DNA of 64,000 nucleotides from JANNNX01 sp031398745 (lineage in GTDB: Bacteria > Actinomycetota > Acidimicrobiia > Acidimicrobiales > CADCSY01): NCBI GenBank assembly GCA_031398745.1, contig JANNNX010000065.1, positions 5,660-69,659 on the forward strand, read 5' to 3'. The translations under genes were made by a program, and so were the position numbers. Positions within the stretch are counted from its first letter, which is position 1; each line of letters opens with the position of its first letter. Under the pieces are notes generated by a model. That model worked only from the letters and a program-made list of their open reading frames with translations. It made no database searches and was not told the DNA's origin. Of this stretch, positions 1 through 7,347 are shown piece by piece.

Positions 1-158
1 AGTTCCTGGCTCTCGGGGTCGGACAGGTGGTTGACCAGGATCTTTTCGGTCAGCGTGAGGGCCCGGCCGAGGCGGCGTCGACCAAGGGCCGAGCGGGACT
101 CGAGGGTCGCGTAGACCTGCTGGACGAGCTCGGTCGGGGTGCCGGCGCTGACTGCCAT
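1..158 (-). CDS. acn: Aconitate hydratase, N-terminal fragment (runs off the left edge)
   Basis: Only the first 52 codons are present. The reverse-strand reading starts MAVSAGTPTELVQQVY and continues through an Arg-rich stretch to LTLTEKILVNHL and DPESQEL. The (L)TxTEKIL motif opens the aconitase/isopropylmalate dehydratase large-subunit family, and the longer N-terminal lead before it fits aconitase better than LeuC. The role would be citrate to isocitrate isomerisation in the TCA cycle, using a 4Fe-4S cluster. An AGGAG ribosome site lies 7 nt before the ATG at 158. The active-site cysteines are outside the window, so the assignment rests on the N-terminus alone. Confidence 0.7.
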   Translation of the reverse strand, partial: MAVSAGTPTELVQQVYATLESRSALGRRRLGRALTLTEKILVNHLSDPESQE

Positions 159-242
159 CGGGCTGCTCCTGGGTGGCGGGAGGGCTGCGTGCGGGAGGAG
201 AGCCTAGGGCCGGCCGCCGAGCCCGTTGGGTGCCCGGCCGCG

Positions 243-671
243 TCAGTCGTGGGTCTGGCGCCGCCGGGGGAGAGCGCTGGCCGACCGGGCCATGGGCAGG
301 CCGGCGGCCTTCCAGGCCTCGGCACCGCCCGTGAGGTCGGCGACATGGCGGTGGCCCATCTCCACCAGCGACCGGGCCGCGAAGCTCGACGCGTAGCCCT
401 GGGCACAGGCCACCACGATCGGGGTGTCGTAGCCCTCGATGGCGGGGAGGCGATGGGCGCCGGCCGGGTCGAGACGCCACTCCAGCACGTTGCGCTCGAT
501 GGCCAGGGCCCCGGGCAGCGCCCCGGCATCGGCCCTCTGGGCCTCGGAGCGGATGTCGATCAGGAGGCCGTCCGATCCGAGGAAGTCTGCGACCTCGCCG
601 GGCTCGACCCGTCGGATGTGGCGGCGAGCCTCGGCCACGAGCTCGTCGGCGCTGCGGCGCCCGGTGGTCAT
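243..671 (-). CDS. Rhodanese-domain sulfurtransferase
   Basis: A 142-residue single-domain rhodanese. The conserved LLIDIRSEAQR segment (residues 36-46) is followed by a catalytic loop VVACAQGYASS in which Cys89 would carry the persulfide, and by the DLTGG.EAWKAAGLP C-terminal signature. The ATG at 671 overlaps the TGA of the upstream cysteine dioxygenase gene (ATGA), so the pair is probably translationally coupled. Rhodanese next to cysteine dioxygenase suggests handling of sulfane sulfur or sulfite during cysteine catabolism. The physiological donor and acceptor cannot be read from sequence. Confidence 0.88.
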   Translation of the reverse strand: MTTGRRSADELVAEARRHIRRVEPGEVADFLGSDGLLIDIRSEAQRADAGALPGALAIERNVLEWRLDPAGAHRLPAIEGYDTPIVVACAQGYASSFAARSLVEMGHRHVADLTGGAEAWKAAGLPMARSASALPRRRQTHD

Positions 672-1201
672 GGCGCCAGTGTCGCTCGGGGCTGGGGCCC
701 TCGCCCGCTCGCCGGCTCCCGGGTCGGCTCGGGCGCGTCGAGCGGTTCGACCCCCGAGTGCCGGAGTGTGCCGTCCCCCGACAGCCGGTAGTAGCCCATC
801 GAGGTCAGCGGCGGGGCGTAGACGTGGACGCTCAGCGCCTCCGACCCCGGGGTGCGGTTGGCCACGTCGTGGATGTCGCCGACCTCGATCACCTGGCGGT
901 CGCCGGCTTGGAGGCGCCGGCGGGTGACGCCGTCGGGTGTGGGCCGGGCCTCGTCGAGCTCGCCGGACACGACCTGGAACACACCGGTCGACTCGCCGTG
1001 GTCGTGCCAGTCGAGGGCGGTCTCGGCCGGCCAGGCGATGAGCCACGCCTCGTAGGCGTCGGTGTGGAGGAGCCGGACGTAGCGGCGTCCCTCGCCCTCG
1101 GGGAGAGCCGCCGGATCGGCGGTGCGGGCCAGCCCGGCGGCCACCGCCTCGAGGTGGGCGACGGTCGGGGAAGGGACTCGGGTCAGGGTGGAGGTTGCCA
1201 T
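668..1201 (-). CDS. Cysteine dioxygenase family cupin
   Basis: A 177-residue cupin. The metal-binding motif WHDHGESTGVFQVVSGEL (His-x-His...) and a second-half histidine in GDIHDVAN fit the cysteine/thiol dioxygenase family, which oxidises cysteine to cysteine sulfinate with non-haem iron. The start at 1201 (MATSTLTRV) was chosen over one six codons upstream because AGGAG lies 7 nt before it. The gene overlaps the rhodanese gene by 4 nt. Upstream there is an almost perfect 17-bp palindrome that may be the operator. A 3-mercaptopropionate dioxygenase specificity cannot be excluded. Confidence 0.82.
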   Translation of the reverse strand: MATSTLTRVPSPTVAHLEAVAAGLARTADPAALPEGEGRRYVRLLHTDAYEAWLIAWPAETALDWHDHGESTGVFQVVSGELDEARPTPDGVTRRRLQAGDRQVIEVGDIHDVANRTPGSEALSVHVYAPPLTSMGYYRLSGDGTLRHSGVEPLDAPEPTREPASGRGPQPRATLAP

Positions 1202-1310
1202 GGGAGTGCTCCTGCGCATCGGTGGACGGGGGGTCGGCCTTTCAGGGCCGACGACACCGTCGCGAGGGGGTCTTGGAGGCCGATGTGCATCGCATGGGCG
1301 TCAGGGTAGC

Positions 1311-1350
1311 CCGAAACCCGACCTAGTAGATCGGATTTATCGAGTTTCGG
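1311..1350. promoter_or_regulatory. Nested inverted repeats upstream of the cysteine dioxygenase gene
   Basis: The core CCGACCTAGTAGATCGG (1318-1334) is a 17-bp palindrome in which seven of eight pairs are Watson-Crick and one is G-T. It is flanked by a second inverted repeat, CCGAAAC (1311-1317) and GTTTCGG (1344-1350). It lies 110-150 bp upstream of the cysteine dioxygenase start and about 20 bp beyond the DUF2752 stop. No T-run follows, so an operator is more likely than a terminator. The binding protein is unknown; an Rrf2/CymR-type sulfur regulator would be a reasonable guess. Confidence 0.45.
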
Positions 1351-1371
1351 CCTCCGAGGAGGAGCGCACCC

Positions 1372-1830
1372 TCAGAAGGCGACGTCGAACCGGTGCAGCT
1401 GCCACACCCAGCTGGCGGCAGCCAGCCCTGCGAGGGCCCGCCACCCGGCGCTCGCCGAGCGGGGAGACCAGGCGCCGGCCCGGCCGGCCCAGCCGAGCCG
1501 TCGCAGGGCGATCACCACCACCATCACCACGACCGCCACCGCCGCCAGTGCCACCAGAGGGTTGGCCGCCACCGACGGGGCCAGATCTCCCCGGACCAGC
1601 GCCAGGGCGGCGGTGGTGGCGCCGCAGAACGGGCAGGGCACGCCGGTGACTGTCCGCAGCGGGCACGGCAAGGTGGCCCCGGTGTGCTCGGCGAACGTGG
1701 GCCACACCGCCGCGGCCAGGCCGATGGCCACGCCGGCACCGGTCGCCCGCTCCGGGCCGGTGAGCTCCGACACCGCCAAGGGGTAGGGGAGCCGTCGTCG
1801 CCCGACGGTCGACTCCCGGGCGCCCGCCAC
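1372..1830 (-). CDS. DUF2752 membrane protein
   Basis: A 152-residue protein with a central signature CPLRTVTGVPCPFCGATTAA, which is the DUF2752 hallmark (CP.R..TG.PCP.CG.TRA), between hydrophobic segments at residues 30-45 and 90-112. The family is a small membrane protein of unknown function found in many bacteria. The two CPxC-like cysteine clusters could bind metal or form a disulfide. The GTG start at 1830 lies 5 nt after the DUF1003 stop, so the two are probably co-transcribed. No strong ribosome site is visible. Confidence 0.8.
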   Translation of the reverse strand: MAGARESTVGRRRLPYPLAVSELTGPERATGAGVAIGLAAAVWPTFAEHTGATLPCPLRTVTGVPCPFCGATTAALALVRGDLAPSVAANPLVALAAVAVVVMVVVIALRRLGWAGRAGAWSPRSASAGWRALAGLAAASWVWQLHRFDVAF

Positions 1831-1835
1831 CGTTC

Positions 1836-2348
1836 TCAGGCGGTCTCGGTGGCGTCTGCCGACGGCGCCGACGGCGCCGACCGCTCGAGGGCGGCGACCA
1901 GCTTGTCGACCGCCCCGCGCAGGTCGTCGGCGGTGGCCACGTCGGTCAGGGCCAGGCGGGCCGAGGCCAGCTCGCGAGCCAGGAACTCGGTGTCGGTCTG
2001 GGTCCGCAGGGTGACCTCACGGTCGCGCTCGGCTTGGGCCCGGTCGCGCTCGGCCTGGCGGTCCTGGGCCAACAGGATCAACGGGGCCGCGTAGGAGGCC
2101 TGCATCGACAACACCAGCGTCAGGAGGATGAAGGGGTAGCGGTCGAAGCGCAGGTCGCTGGCCACCGCGTTGAGCACCACCCACACGATGATGACCACGG
2201 TCTGGAAGACCAGGTACCGGGCGCTGCCCAGGAACCGAGCGATGCCCTCCGAGAACCGCCCGAAGGCCTCGGGGTCGTAGTGGACACCGAGGCCCCGTCC
2301 GCCCCGAGGGCGGCTGAGATCGATCCGTCGCCTCACCGGGCTGACCAC
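1836..2348 (-). CDS. DUF1003 membrane protein
   Basis: A 170-residue protein. It has two transmembrane segments (about residues 43-63 and 72-95) joined by the family signature FDRYPFILLTLVLSMQASYAAPLI, then QDRQAERDRAQ and a long charged helix. This is the DUF1003 architecture, often annotated as a cyclic-nucleotide-independent membrane protein of unknown role. It sits 21 nt downstream of an MgtE-N/CBS protein, and this pairing together with PRC-barrel proteins is common in actinobacteria. The GTG at 2348 is used; a link to divalent-cation homeostasis is inference only. Confidence 0.85.
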   Translation of the reverse strand: MVSPVRRRIDLSRPRGGRGLGVHYDPEAFGRFSEGIARFLGSARYLVFQTVVIIVWVVLNAVASDLRFDRYPFILLTLVLSMQASYAAPLILLAQDRQAERDRAQAERDREVTLRTQTDTEFLARELASARLALTDVATADDLRGAVDKLVAALERSAPSAPSADATETA

Positions 2349-2369
2349 GGCTTCGAGTGGGCGAGACGC

Positions 2370-3566
2370 TCAGCGCACACGAGCCCGCCACCCTTCGGGC
2401 AGGACGGCGTCGAGCACGTCGTCGATGGACACCGCCCCCAGTAGCCGTCCCTGCTCGTCGCACACCGCCAGCGCCAGCAGGTTGTAGCTGGCCAGGCGGG
2501 CCGCGACCTCGATCTCGGGGGTAGCCGGCAGCACCGCCGGCACCTCCTCGACGATCCGGCCGACCGCGGTCGAGGGCGGTTCCCGCAGCAGCCGCTGGAA
2601 GCCGATGGTGCCGACGTAGCGGCCGGTCGGTGGCTGCAGGGGGGGATCGACCACGAAGGCCTGGGCGGCCAGGGCGGGCGCGATGTCGGGGTCGCGTAGA
2701 CGGGCCAGCACCTCGGCCACCGGTGCCGCCGGATCGATGATCACCGGCTCGGGGGTCATCAGGCCCCCGGCCGTCCGTTCGCCGTGACGCAGCAGGGCCC
2801 GCAGCGGATCGGCCTCGTCGGGCTGCATGGCCTCGAGCAGGACCCGCTGGCGGTCGCGGGGCAGCTCGGCCAGGAGGTCGGCGGCGTCGTCGGGCGCCAT
2901 CTCTTCGAGGATGTGGGCCAGTCGCTCGACGTCGAGGCCCTCGATCAGGCGGACCTGCTCCTCCTCGTCGAGCTCCTCGAGGACGTCGGCCAGCCGCTCG
3001 TCCTCCATGGCTTCGGCGAGCACCCGGCGGCGTTCGAGCGGCAGGTCGCGGACGGCCCGGGCCACGTCCGAAGGGTGCATCTCCCGCCAGCCGACGATCT
3101 CCACCGGGATGGTGCTGTCGTCGAAGAGCTGGCGGACCTCGCGCCAGGGCACCAGCCGGGGCGCCCGGCGGCGGAGGCCCGAGCGGGCCCGCAGGGCCAC
3201 CGTCGACACTTCCCACCCGGTCCGCTGCCCGGAGGTGCGGCGCAGGGCGAGGTCGGTGAGGACCTCGCCCTCGATGGTCCGATCGATGAGGTCGCTGGCC
3301 AGGATCTCGCCCGGCCGGCGCGTGAAGCCCCGAAGGTCGATGGCCGCGCTGCGCAGGCGGATGCCGCCCCGGCTGACCTCGGTGACCCGCCCTCCCGAAA
3401 TGAACACCCGGTGGCGGCTGATGGAGGCCACGAAGCCGACCACCCGAGGCGCGGCCGGCGTGGCTGGGACCAGCACCACGTCGGCGACCCGGCCGATGGC
3501 CTTGCCGTCGGCATCGAGCAGCTCGAGCTGCATGACGCGCGAGGCGTAGACGACGTCGGCGGGCAT
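2370..3566 (-). CDS. Soluble MgtE-N / CBS-pair protein with PRC-barrel-like N-terminus
   Basis: A 398-residue protein without transmembrane segments. Residues 1-140 form two PRC-barrel-like halves (YASRVMQLELLDADGKAIGRV). Residues 180-280 carry the MgtE N-terminal repeats (LERRRVLAEAMEDERLADVLEELDEEEQ, MAPDDAADLLAELP). Residues 290-398 form a CBS pair starting AGGLMTPEPVII. In true MgtE these parts form the cytosolic Mg2+ sensor, but the channel domain is missing, so this is a sensor without a pore. The start MPADVVYASRV matches the usual beginning of the family. It is followed by DUF1003 and DUF2752 genes. Confidence 0.85.
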   Translation of the reverse strand: MPADVVYASRVMQLELLDADGKAIGRVADVVLVPATPAAPRVVGFVASISRHRVFISGGRVTEVSRGGIRLRSAAIDLRGFTRRPGEILASDLIDRTIEGEVLTDLALRRTSGQRTGWEVSTVALRARSGLRRRAPRLVPWREVRQLFDDSTIPVEIVGWREMHPSDVARAVRDLPLERRRVLAEAMEDERLADVLEELDEEEQVRLIEGLDVERLAHILEEMAPDDAADLLAELPRDRQRVLLEAMQPDEADPLRALLRHGERTAGGLMTPEPVIIDPAAPVAEVLARLRDPDIAPALAAQAFVVDPPLQPPTGRYVGTIGFQRLLREPPSTAVGRIVEEVPAVLPATPEIEVAARLASYNLLALAVCDEQGRLLGAVSIDDVLDAVLPEGWRARVR

Positions 3567-3604
3567 CGGTGAGAGGGTAGGTGCGGACTCTCGCCTGGTG
3601 GGGG

Positions 3605-4507
3605 TTAGAGCGGGGGCCAGGCCGGTGGGCGGCGTCGCCTGCCTCGGCGGTCCTCGAGGGCCCAGGCCCGGCGCCAGGACGCGGTGTCCGGGCCGGTCAG
3701 CGACGGGGTCGTGCCTCGATGGGCCCGGCGCCGGGCCGCCCACCAGTCCGACGTGGCCTCGTCCGCCAGCACGGCCACGGCCTCCTCGATGCGGGCCGCC
3801 AATCGGCGGGCGTCCTCTCCCTCGGCGGGCTGGAGGGGTGCACCGAAGGTCACCCGGGTGGTGCCGGGCTTGGGCACCCGATCGCCGCGGGCGAAGATCC
3901 GGCTGGTGCCGTCGAGGTGCACCGGGACGACCGGGACCCCGGTGCGGATCGACAGGTAGGCGGCGCCGCCCCGGTGGCCCTGGCCCCACCCGTCGGGGCT
4001 GCGCCCGCCCTCGGGGAAGATGAGCAGGCTCCACCGGTCGGCCAGCAGCTCGGCCGCCCGGTCGGCCGACTCCCGGCTCACCCGTCCCCGGTCGATGGGG
4101 AAGGCGTTGATGGCCAGTGCCGAGGCCACCGAAGCCGCTCGGGTGGCGAAGAAGTAGTCGGCGGCCGCGGCTACCACCACGCGGTGGCGCCACCGGGCCG
4201 GGATCGAGGTCAGCAACAGGGGGGTGTCGAGGTGGCTGTGGTGGTTGGCGGCGAAGATGACCGGGCCCCGCAGCTCGGCCAACCGGTCGGCGCCGGCCCG
4301 GGTCGGCGCCGACAGTCCCCGCACCACCGCCCGCATCGGGCCCTCCACCAGCGCCGCCCGAGTCCAACGGGCAGGGCCGCGGCGGGCCCACGAGGTGTCG
4401 TAGTCGTGGCCCTTGTGGGCGGGGGCGGCGGGGACCTCGACGCCCACCGGAGCGGTCGGGGCCCGCAGCGGGAAGCCGGGGTCGGGGAGGCGGCGCGGCA
4501 GCTTCAT
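3605..4507 (-). CDS. 1-acyl-sn-glycerol-3-phosphate acyltransferase family protein
   Basis: A 300-residue PlsC-type acyltransferase. Motif I is NHHSHLD (HX4D), motif II includes FPIDRGR, motif III FPEGGRSPDGWGQ and motif IV VPVVPVHLDGTSR. The ATG at 4507 (MKLPRR) was chosen because upstream codons overlap the preceding gene and are not acyltransferase-like. It is the last gene of a minus-strand cluster containing a LarA homologue, a zinc dehydrogenase and an acyl-reductase/HAD fusion, so it may acylate a lipid made by that cluster instead of serving bulk phosphatidic acid synthesis (inference). Confidence 0.85.
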   Translation of the reverse strand: MKLPRRLPDPGFPLRAPTAPVGVEVPAAPAHKGHDYDTSWARRGPARWTRAALVEGPMRAVVRGLSAPTRAGADRLAELRGPVIFAANHHSHLDTPLLLTSIPARWRHRVVVAAAADYFFATRAASVASALAINAFPIDRGRVSRESADRAAELLADRWSLLIFPEGGRSPDGWGQGHRGGAAYLSIRTGVPVVPVHLDGTSRIFARGDRVPKPGTTRVTFGAPLQPAEGEDARRLAARIEEAVAVLADEATSDWWAARRRAHRGTTPSLTGPDTASWRRAWALEDRRGRRRRPPAWPPL

Positions 4508-4529
4508 CGACGCGGGTCGCTCGGTGTCG

Positions 4530-6116
4530 TCACTGGACCTCGGCCATGAGCAGCGGCGGGGCGTGGAGGTGGGTGATCGACGGGTGGGGGCCGACCACGT
4601 CGGTCGCCATCTCGAAGGCATCGTCGAAGGTCGAGGCCGGCTTGAAGCCGAGCCGGCGCACCGCGGCCGGGTCGCCGCCGACGACGATCACCCCGCCGAG
4701 GTGTTGGAGGGCGTGGGCGCACCAGTACCACATGTAGAAGGGGTGCACTCCGTGGTAGGCGTGGCTGGTTCGGTAGAGGTGGCGGTACCACTCGTCCTCG
4801 GCGTACTGCTGCTCCCAGCGCTTCTCGATCTCGAGGGGATCGGTGGTGTCGGCCAGGACCTGCTCGAAGAAGTCGATGTAGCTGGGGTGGTGCACCGGAT
4901 GGAACTCCCAGGGGGTGGGGTGGCCCATGATCAGGACCCCGCCCTCCCGCACCAGCGGCTTGCCCCGGTACATGTTGAACAGGTACCCGAGACCCAGGCA
5001 GGCGACCAGGATCGGGTTCATGATCGAGTTGACGTTGTAGGGCGAGATGTAGGGCAGACCCATCGTCAGCACGTCGCTCTGGCCCTCGACGGTCACGGCC
5101 TGCTGCTCCAGCACCTTGGCGGTGGTAAGGGCGTGGACCGACTCGACCTCACCGGCGATGACCCCGGTCAGGTCGTGCGGCGCCTCGATCGAGTGGAAGA
5201 GCTTGCGTCGAGCCCGGTTGGGGAGGCGGTCGAGGCCCTTGGACGACGCCACGAACAGGGCACGGTCCCGGGCCCGCCACTCCCACTCCCGCTTCTGGAG
5301 GAAGTCGAAGGGGGCCGGGAAGGTGTCGTTGTTGAGGGTGGTCTCGATCTGGAAGACCTTGACCCCGGCGTCGCGGATGAGCCGGCCCATCCGCCAGTTG
5401 GCGCTGTGCAGCTCGGAGCGGTGCTGGTCCATGAACGACCGGCTGCGCTGCATCGTGGCCACGTTGTGGTGGTGGCGCAGGCTGCGGTAGCTGGCCAGCC
5501 CGGTGGCGACGGACTTGTGGCCGCCGTCCATGGTGACGAGGTTGATGTTGACGTAGACGAGGAGGTCGGATTCGGCGGCCCGACGGCTGATCTCGACCTC
5601 TTCGCCCTGGTCGGTCTCGCCCAGCAGGGCCATGGCCTCGGGGTCCTCGGCGTCGTGGTTGTAGAGCAGGCCCCGGGGCGCGAAGGCGTCGTAGACCCGG
5701 TCGCCGACCGCGTGGCGCAGCTCGGACTCGGTCATCCGCCGATGCAGGGCGAGGGCGGCGATGATCTCGACGTCGTCGACCCCGGCCTCGGCCGCGAGGT
5801 CGAGAACGGCCTCGATGACCCGCTGGCGGGCGTCGGGGCTGCGCATGGCCGGGAGCGGCAGCGAGACGTCGTCGAAGGCGATGGTGAGCTTCATCCCGGC
5901 GAACAGCTGGGCCGGCAGAGGGTCCGCGTTGACCGGGTTGAGCAGGGCATGGCGGATCGCGGTGTCGGGGTCGCGCAGGGTGGCCAGCGGCTCTCCCGGA
6001 TAGACGACCCGGGTGCCGATCGGCATGCGCTGGAGGTGGAACCCCTCGCCGTGCATGAGGAGCAAGGGTGGTGTCGAGCGATCGACCTCGAGGACGAATC
6101 CGGGACGGGGGCTCAT
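4530..6116 (-). CDS. LarA-like (lactate racemase domain, DUF2088) protein
   Basis: A 528-residue protein with a LarA N-terminal domain. It has an acidic pair in AFDDVSLPLP (residues 80-89), a catalytic-type histidine in ALALHRRMTESEL (His125), a further NHDAED (His154) and DGGHKSVATG with Lys201. In LarA enzymes such His and Lys residues hold the nickel-pincer cofactor and act on 2-hydroxyacids. The C-terminal half is longer and rich in aromatic residues and histidines (PYISPYNVNSIMNP, HPTPWEFHPVHHPS). No larB/C/E maturation genes are in the window. Its neighbours suggest a lipid-linked hydroxyacid substrate, which is inference. Confidence 0.75.
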   Translation of the reverse strand: MSPRPGFVLEVDRSTPPLLLMHGEGFHLQRMPIGTRVVYPGEPLATLRDPDTAIRHALLNPVNADPLPAQLFAGMKLTIAFDDVSLPLPAMRSPDARQRVIEAVLDLAAEAGVDDVEIIAALALHRRMTESELRHAVGDRVYDAFAPRGLLYNHDAEDPEAMALLGETDQGEEVEISRRAAESDLLVYVNINLVTMDGGHKSVATGLASYRSLRHHHNVATMQRSRSFMDQHRSELHSANWRMGRLIRDAGVKVFQIETTLNNDTFPAPFDFLQKREWEWRARDRALFVASSKGLDRLPNRARRKLFHSIEAPHDLTGVIAGEVESVHALTTAKVLEQQAVTVEGQSDVLTMGLPYISPYNVNSIMNPILVACLGLGYLFNMYRGKPLVREGGVLIMGHPTPWEFHPVHHPSYIDFFEQVLADTTDPLEIEKRWEQQYAEDEWYRHLYRTSHAYHGVHPFYMWYWCAHALQHLGGVIVVGGDPAAVRRLGFKPASTFDDAFEMATDVVGPHPSITHLHAPPLLMAEVQ

Positions 6117-6141
6117 GGGTGCAGCCTCATGGGGTGGAGCC

Positions 6142-7347
6142 TCACAGACGGTCTCTCTCTCGTTCGGCGCGGAGGTCGAAGGCGACCTTGACCGTGCCCC
6201 GACGCCCCGCGTCGGCGGCGTGGGCCAGGGCGTCTCGGTAGCGGTCGAGGGCGTAGGTGGCGCCCACCAAGCGCCCGAGGCCAGCCTCGGCCACCAGTTC
6301 GAAGGCCAGGTCGAAGGTCCGGCGCTCGTCCACTGGGGTGCCGTCGCGGTCGAGGCGCTCGGTGCCGTAGGCGTAGGCCCCGGTCAGGCGGATCTCGCGC
6401 TGCCAGAGCGGGGTGAGGTCGACCGTGGTCTCGCCGGCCATACCCACCAGCACGATCTCGCCCTGGGGTCGGGTGATGGCCAGGGCCTGGGCCAGCGACT
6501 CGGCCGAGCCCACGCAGTCGAGAACGACGGCCGCCCCGCTGGCCAGGCGGTCGCCGACCACCATCGAGCCGGTGGCCCGGCGGACCGCTCGCAGCACCTC
6601 GCCCGGCTTGACCACCTGGTCGGCGCCCAGCTCGGTGGCCAGGCGACGTTGCTCGGGGTGCTTGGCGGTGGCGATGATCGTGGACCCGCGGGCGAGACCC
6701 AGCTTGCCCAGCGCCGCCAGCACGGCCAGGCCGATGGTTCCCGCCCCCAGCACGACGACGACATCGCCATCGAAGGTCGACACGGCATTCGCCGCGTGGA
6801 GGGCACAGGCCGCCGGTTCGACCATCACCGCCTGCTCGTCGGTCAGCTCGTCGGGCACCCGGTGCAGCTGAGACTCGTGGGCGTTGAGGGCGATCGACCA
6901 GCCCCCGCCGGTGTCGGCGCAGTAGCCGGTCTGGAGGCCGGGCCGAAGGTGGCCGTGGGTCAGGTGCTCGCAGGACTGGGTCTCGCCCACCTGGCACGCC
7001 GGACACGGCGGGTGGATGCCGCGGGCGGCGCAGGCCAGCACGGGCTCGACCACCACCCGGGTCCCGTCGTCGAGCTCGCCCACGATCTCGTGGCCGGGCA
7101 CGAAGGGAAAGCTGACGAGGGGCTCGAACCAGCGCGACGACACCGCGTCGACGGTGGCCAGGTCGGAGCCGCAGATGCCAGCCAGCCGAGGTCGGACCCG
7201 CTGCCAGTCCGGTCCGGGCCGGGCGGGCGGGTCGATGTCGACCAGCGACAGGGGCCCCACGGCCGCGCCCCGACCGGGCACCAGTGCCCCGGCCACCCGA
7301 GCGGCCGCGAAGCGGGCCATCGACCGCTGGACCTGGAGCGCCTTCAC
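6142..7347 (-). CDS. Zinc-binding medium-chain dehydrogenase
   Basis: A 401-residue MDR-family alcohol dehydrogenase. Catalytic zinc ligands appear in LAGICGSDLATVD and PGHEIVGEL. A structural-zinc lobe follows (CPACQVGETQSCE), and the nucleotide fold VVVLGAGTIGLAVLAALG marks residues 196-213. The GTG start at 7347 overlaps the stop of the acyl-reductase/HAD gene (GTGA), showing coupling within the cluster. The reaction is expected to be NAD(P)-dependent oxidation or reduction of an alcohol or aldehyde. With a fatty-acyl-reductase domain next door, an aldehyde/alcohol interconversion on a long-chain substrate is plausible. Confidence 0.85.
   Translation of the reverse strand: MKALQVQRSMARFAAARVAGALVPGRGAAVGPLSLVDIDPPARPGPDWQRVRPRLAGICGSDLATVDAVSSRWFEPLVSFPFVPGHEIVGELDDGTRVVVEPVLACAARGIHPPCPACQVGETQSCEHLTHGHLRPGLQTGYCADTGGGWSIALNAHESQLHRVPDELTDEQAVMVEPAACALHAANAVSTFDGDVVVVLGAGTIGLAVLAALGKLGLARGSTIIATAKHPEQRRLATELGADQVVKPGEVLRAVRRATGSMVVGDRLASGAAVVLDCVGSAESLAQALAITRPQGEIVLVGMAGETTVDLTPLWQREIRLTGAYAYGTERLDRDGTPVDERRTFDLAFELVAEAGLGRLVGATYALDRYRDALAHAADAGRRGTVKVAFDLRAERERDRL

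Noticed and set aside
1..158. LeuC (isopropylmalate dehydratase large subunit) for the left-edge gene
   Set aside because: LeuC starts almost directly with the TxxEKIL motif, whereas this protein has an approximately 35-residue lead of the aconitase type. The choice stays provisional because the rest of the gene is missing.
2370..4391. A 673-residue fusion of PlsC-frame sequence to the MgtE-N protein
   Set aside because: The N-terminal 275 residues are an out-of-frame reading of the acyltransferase gene; the real protein starts MPADVVYASRV at 3566.
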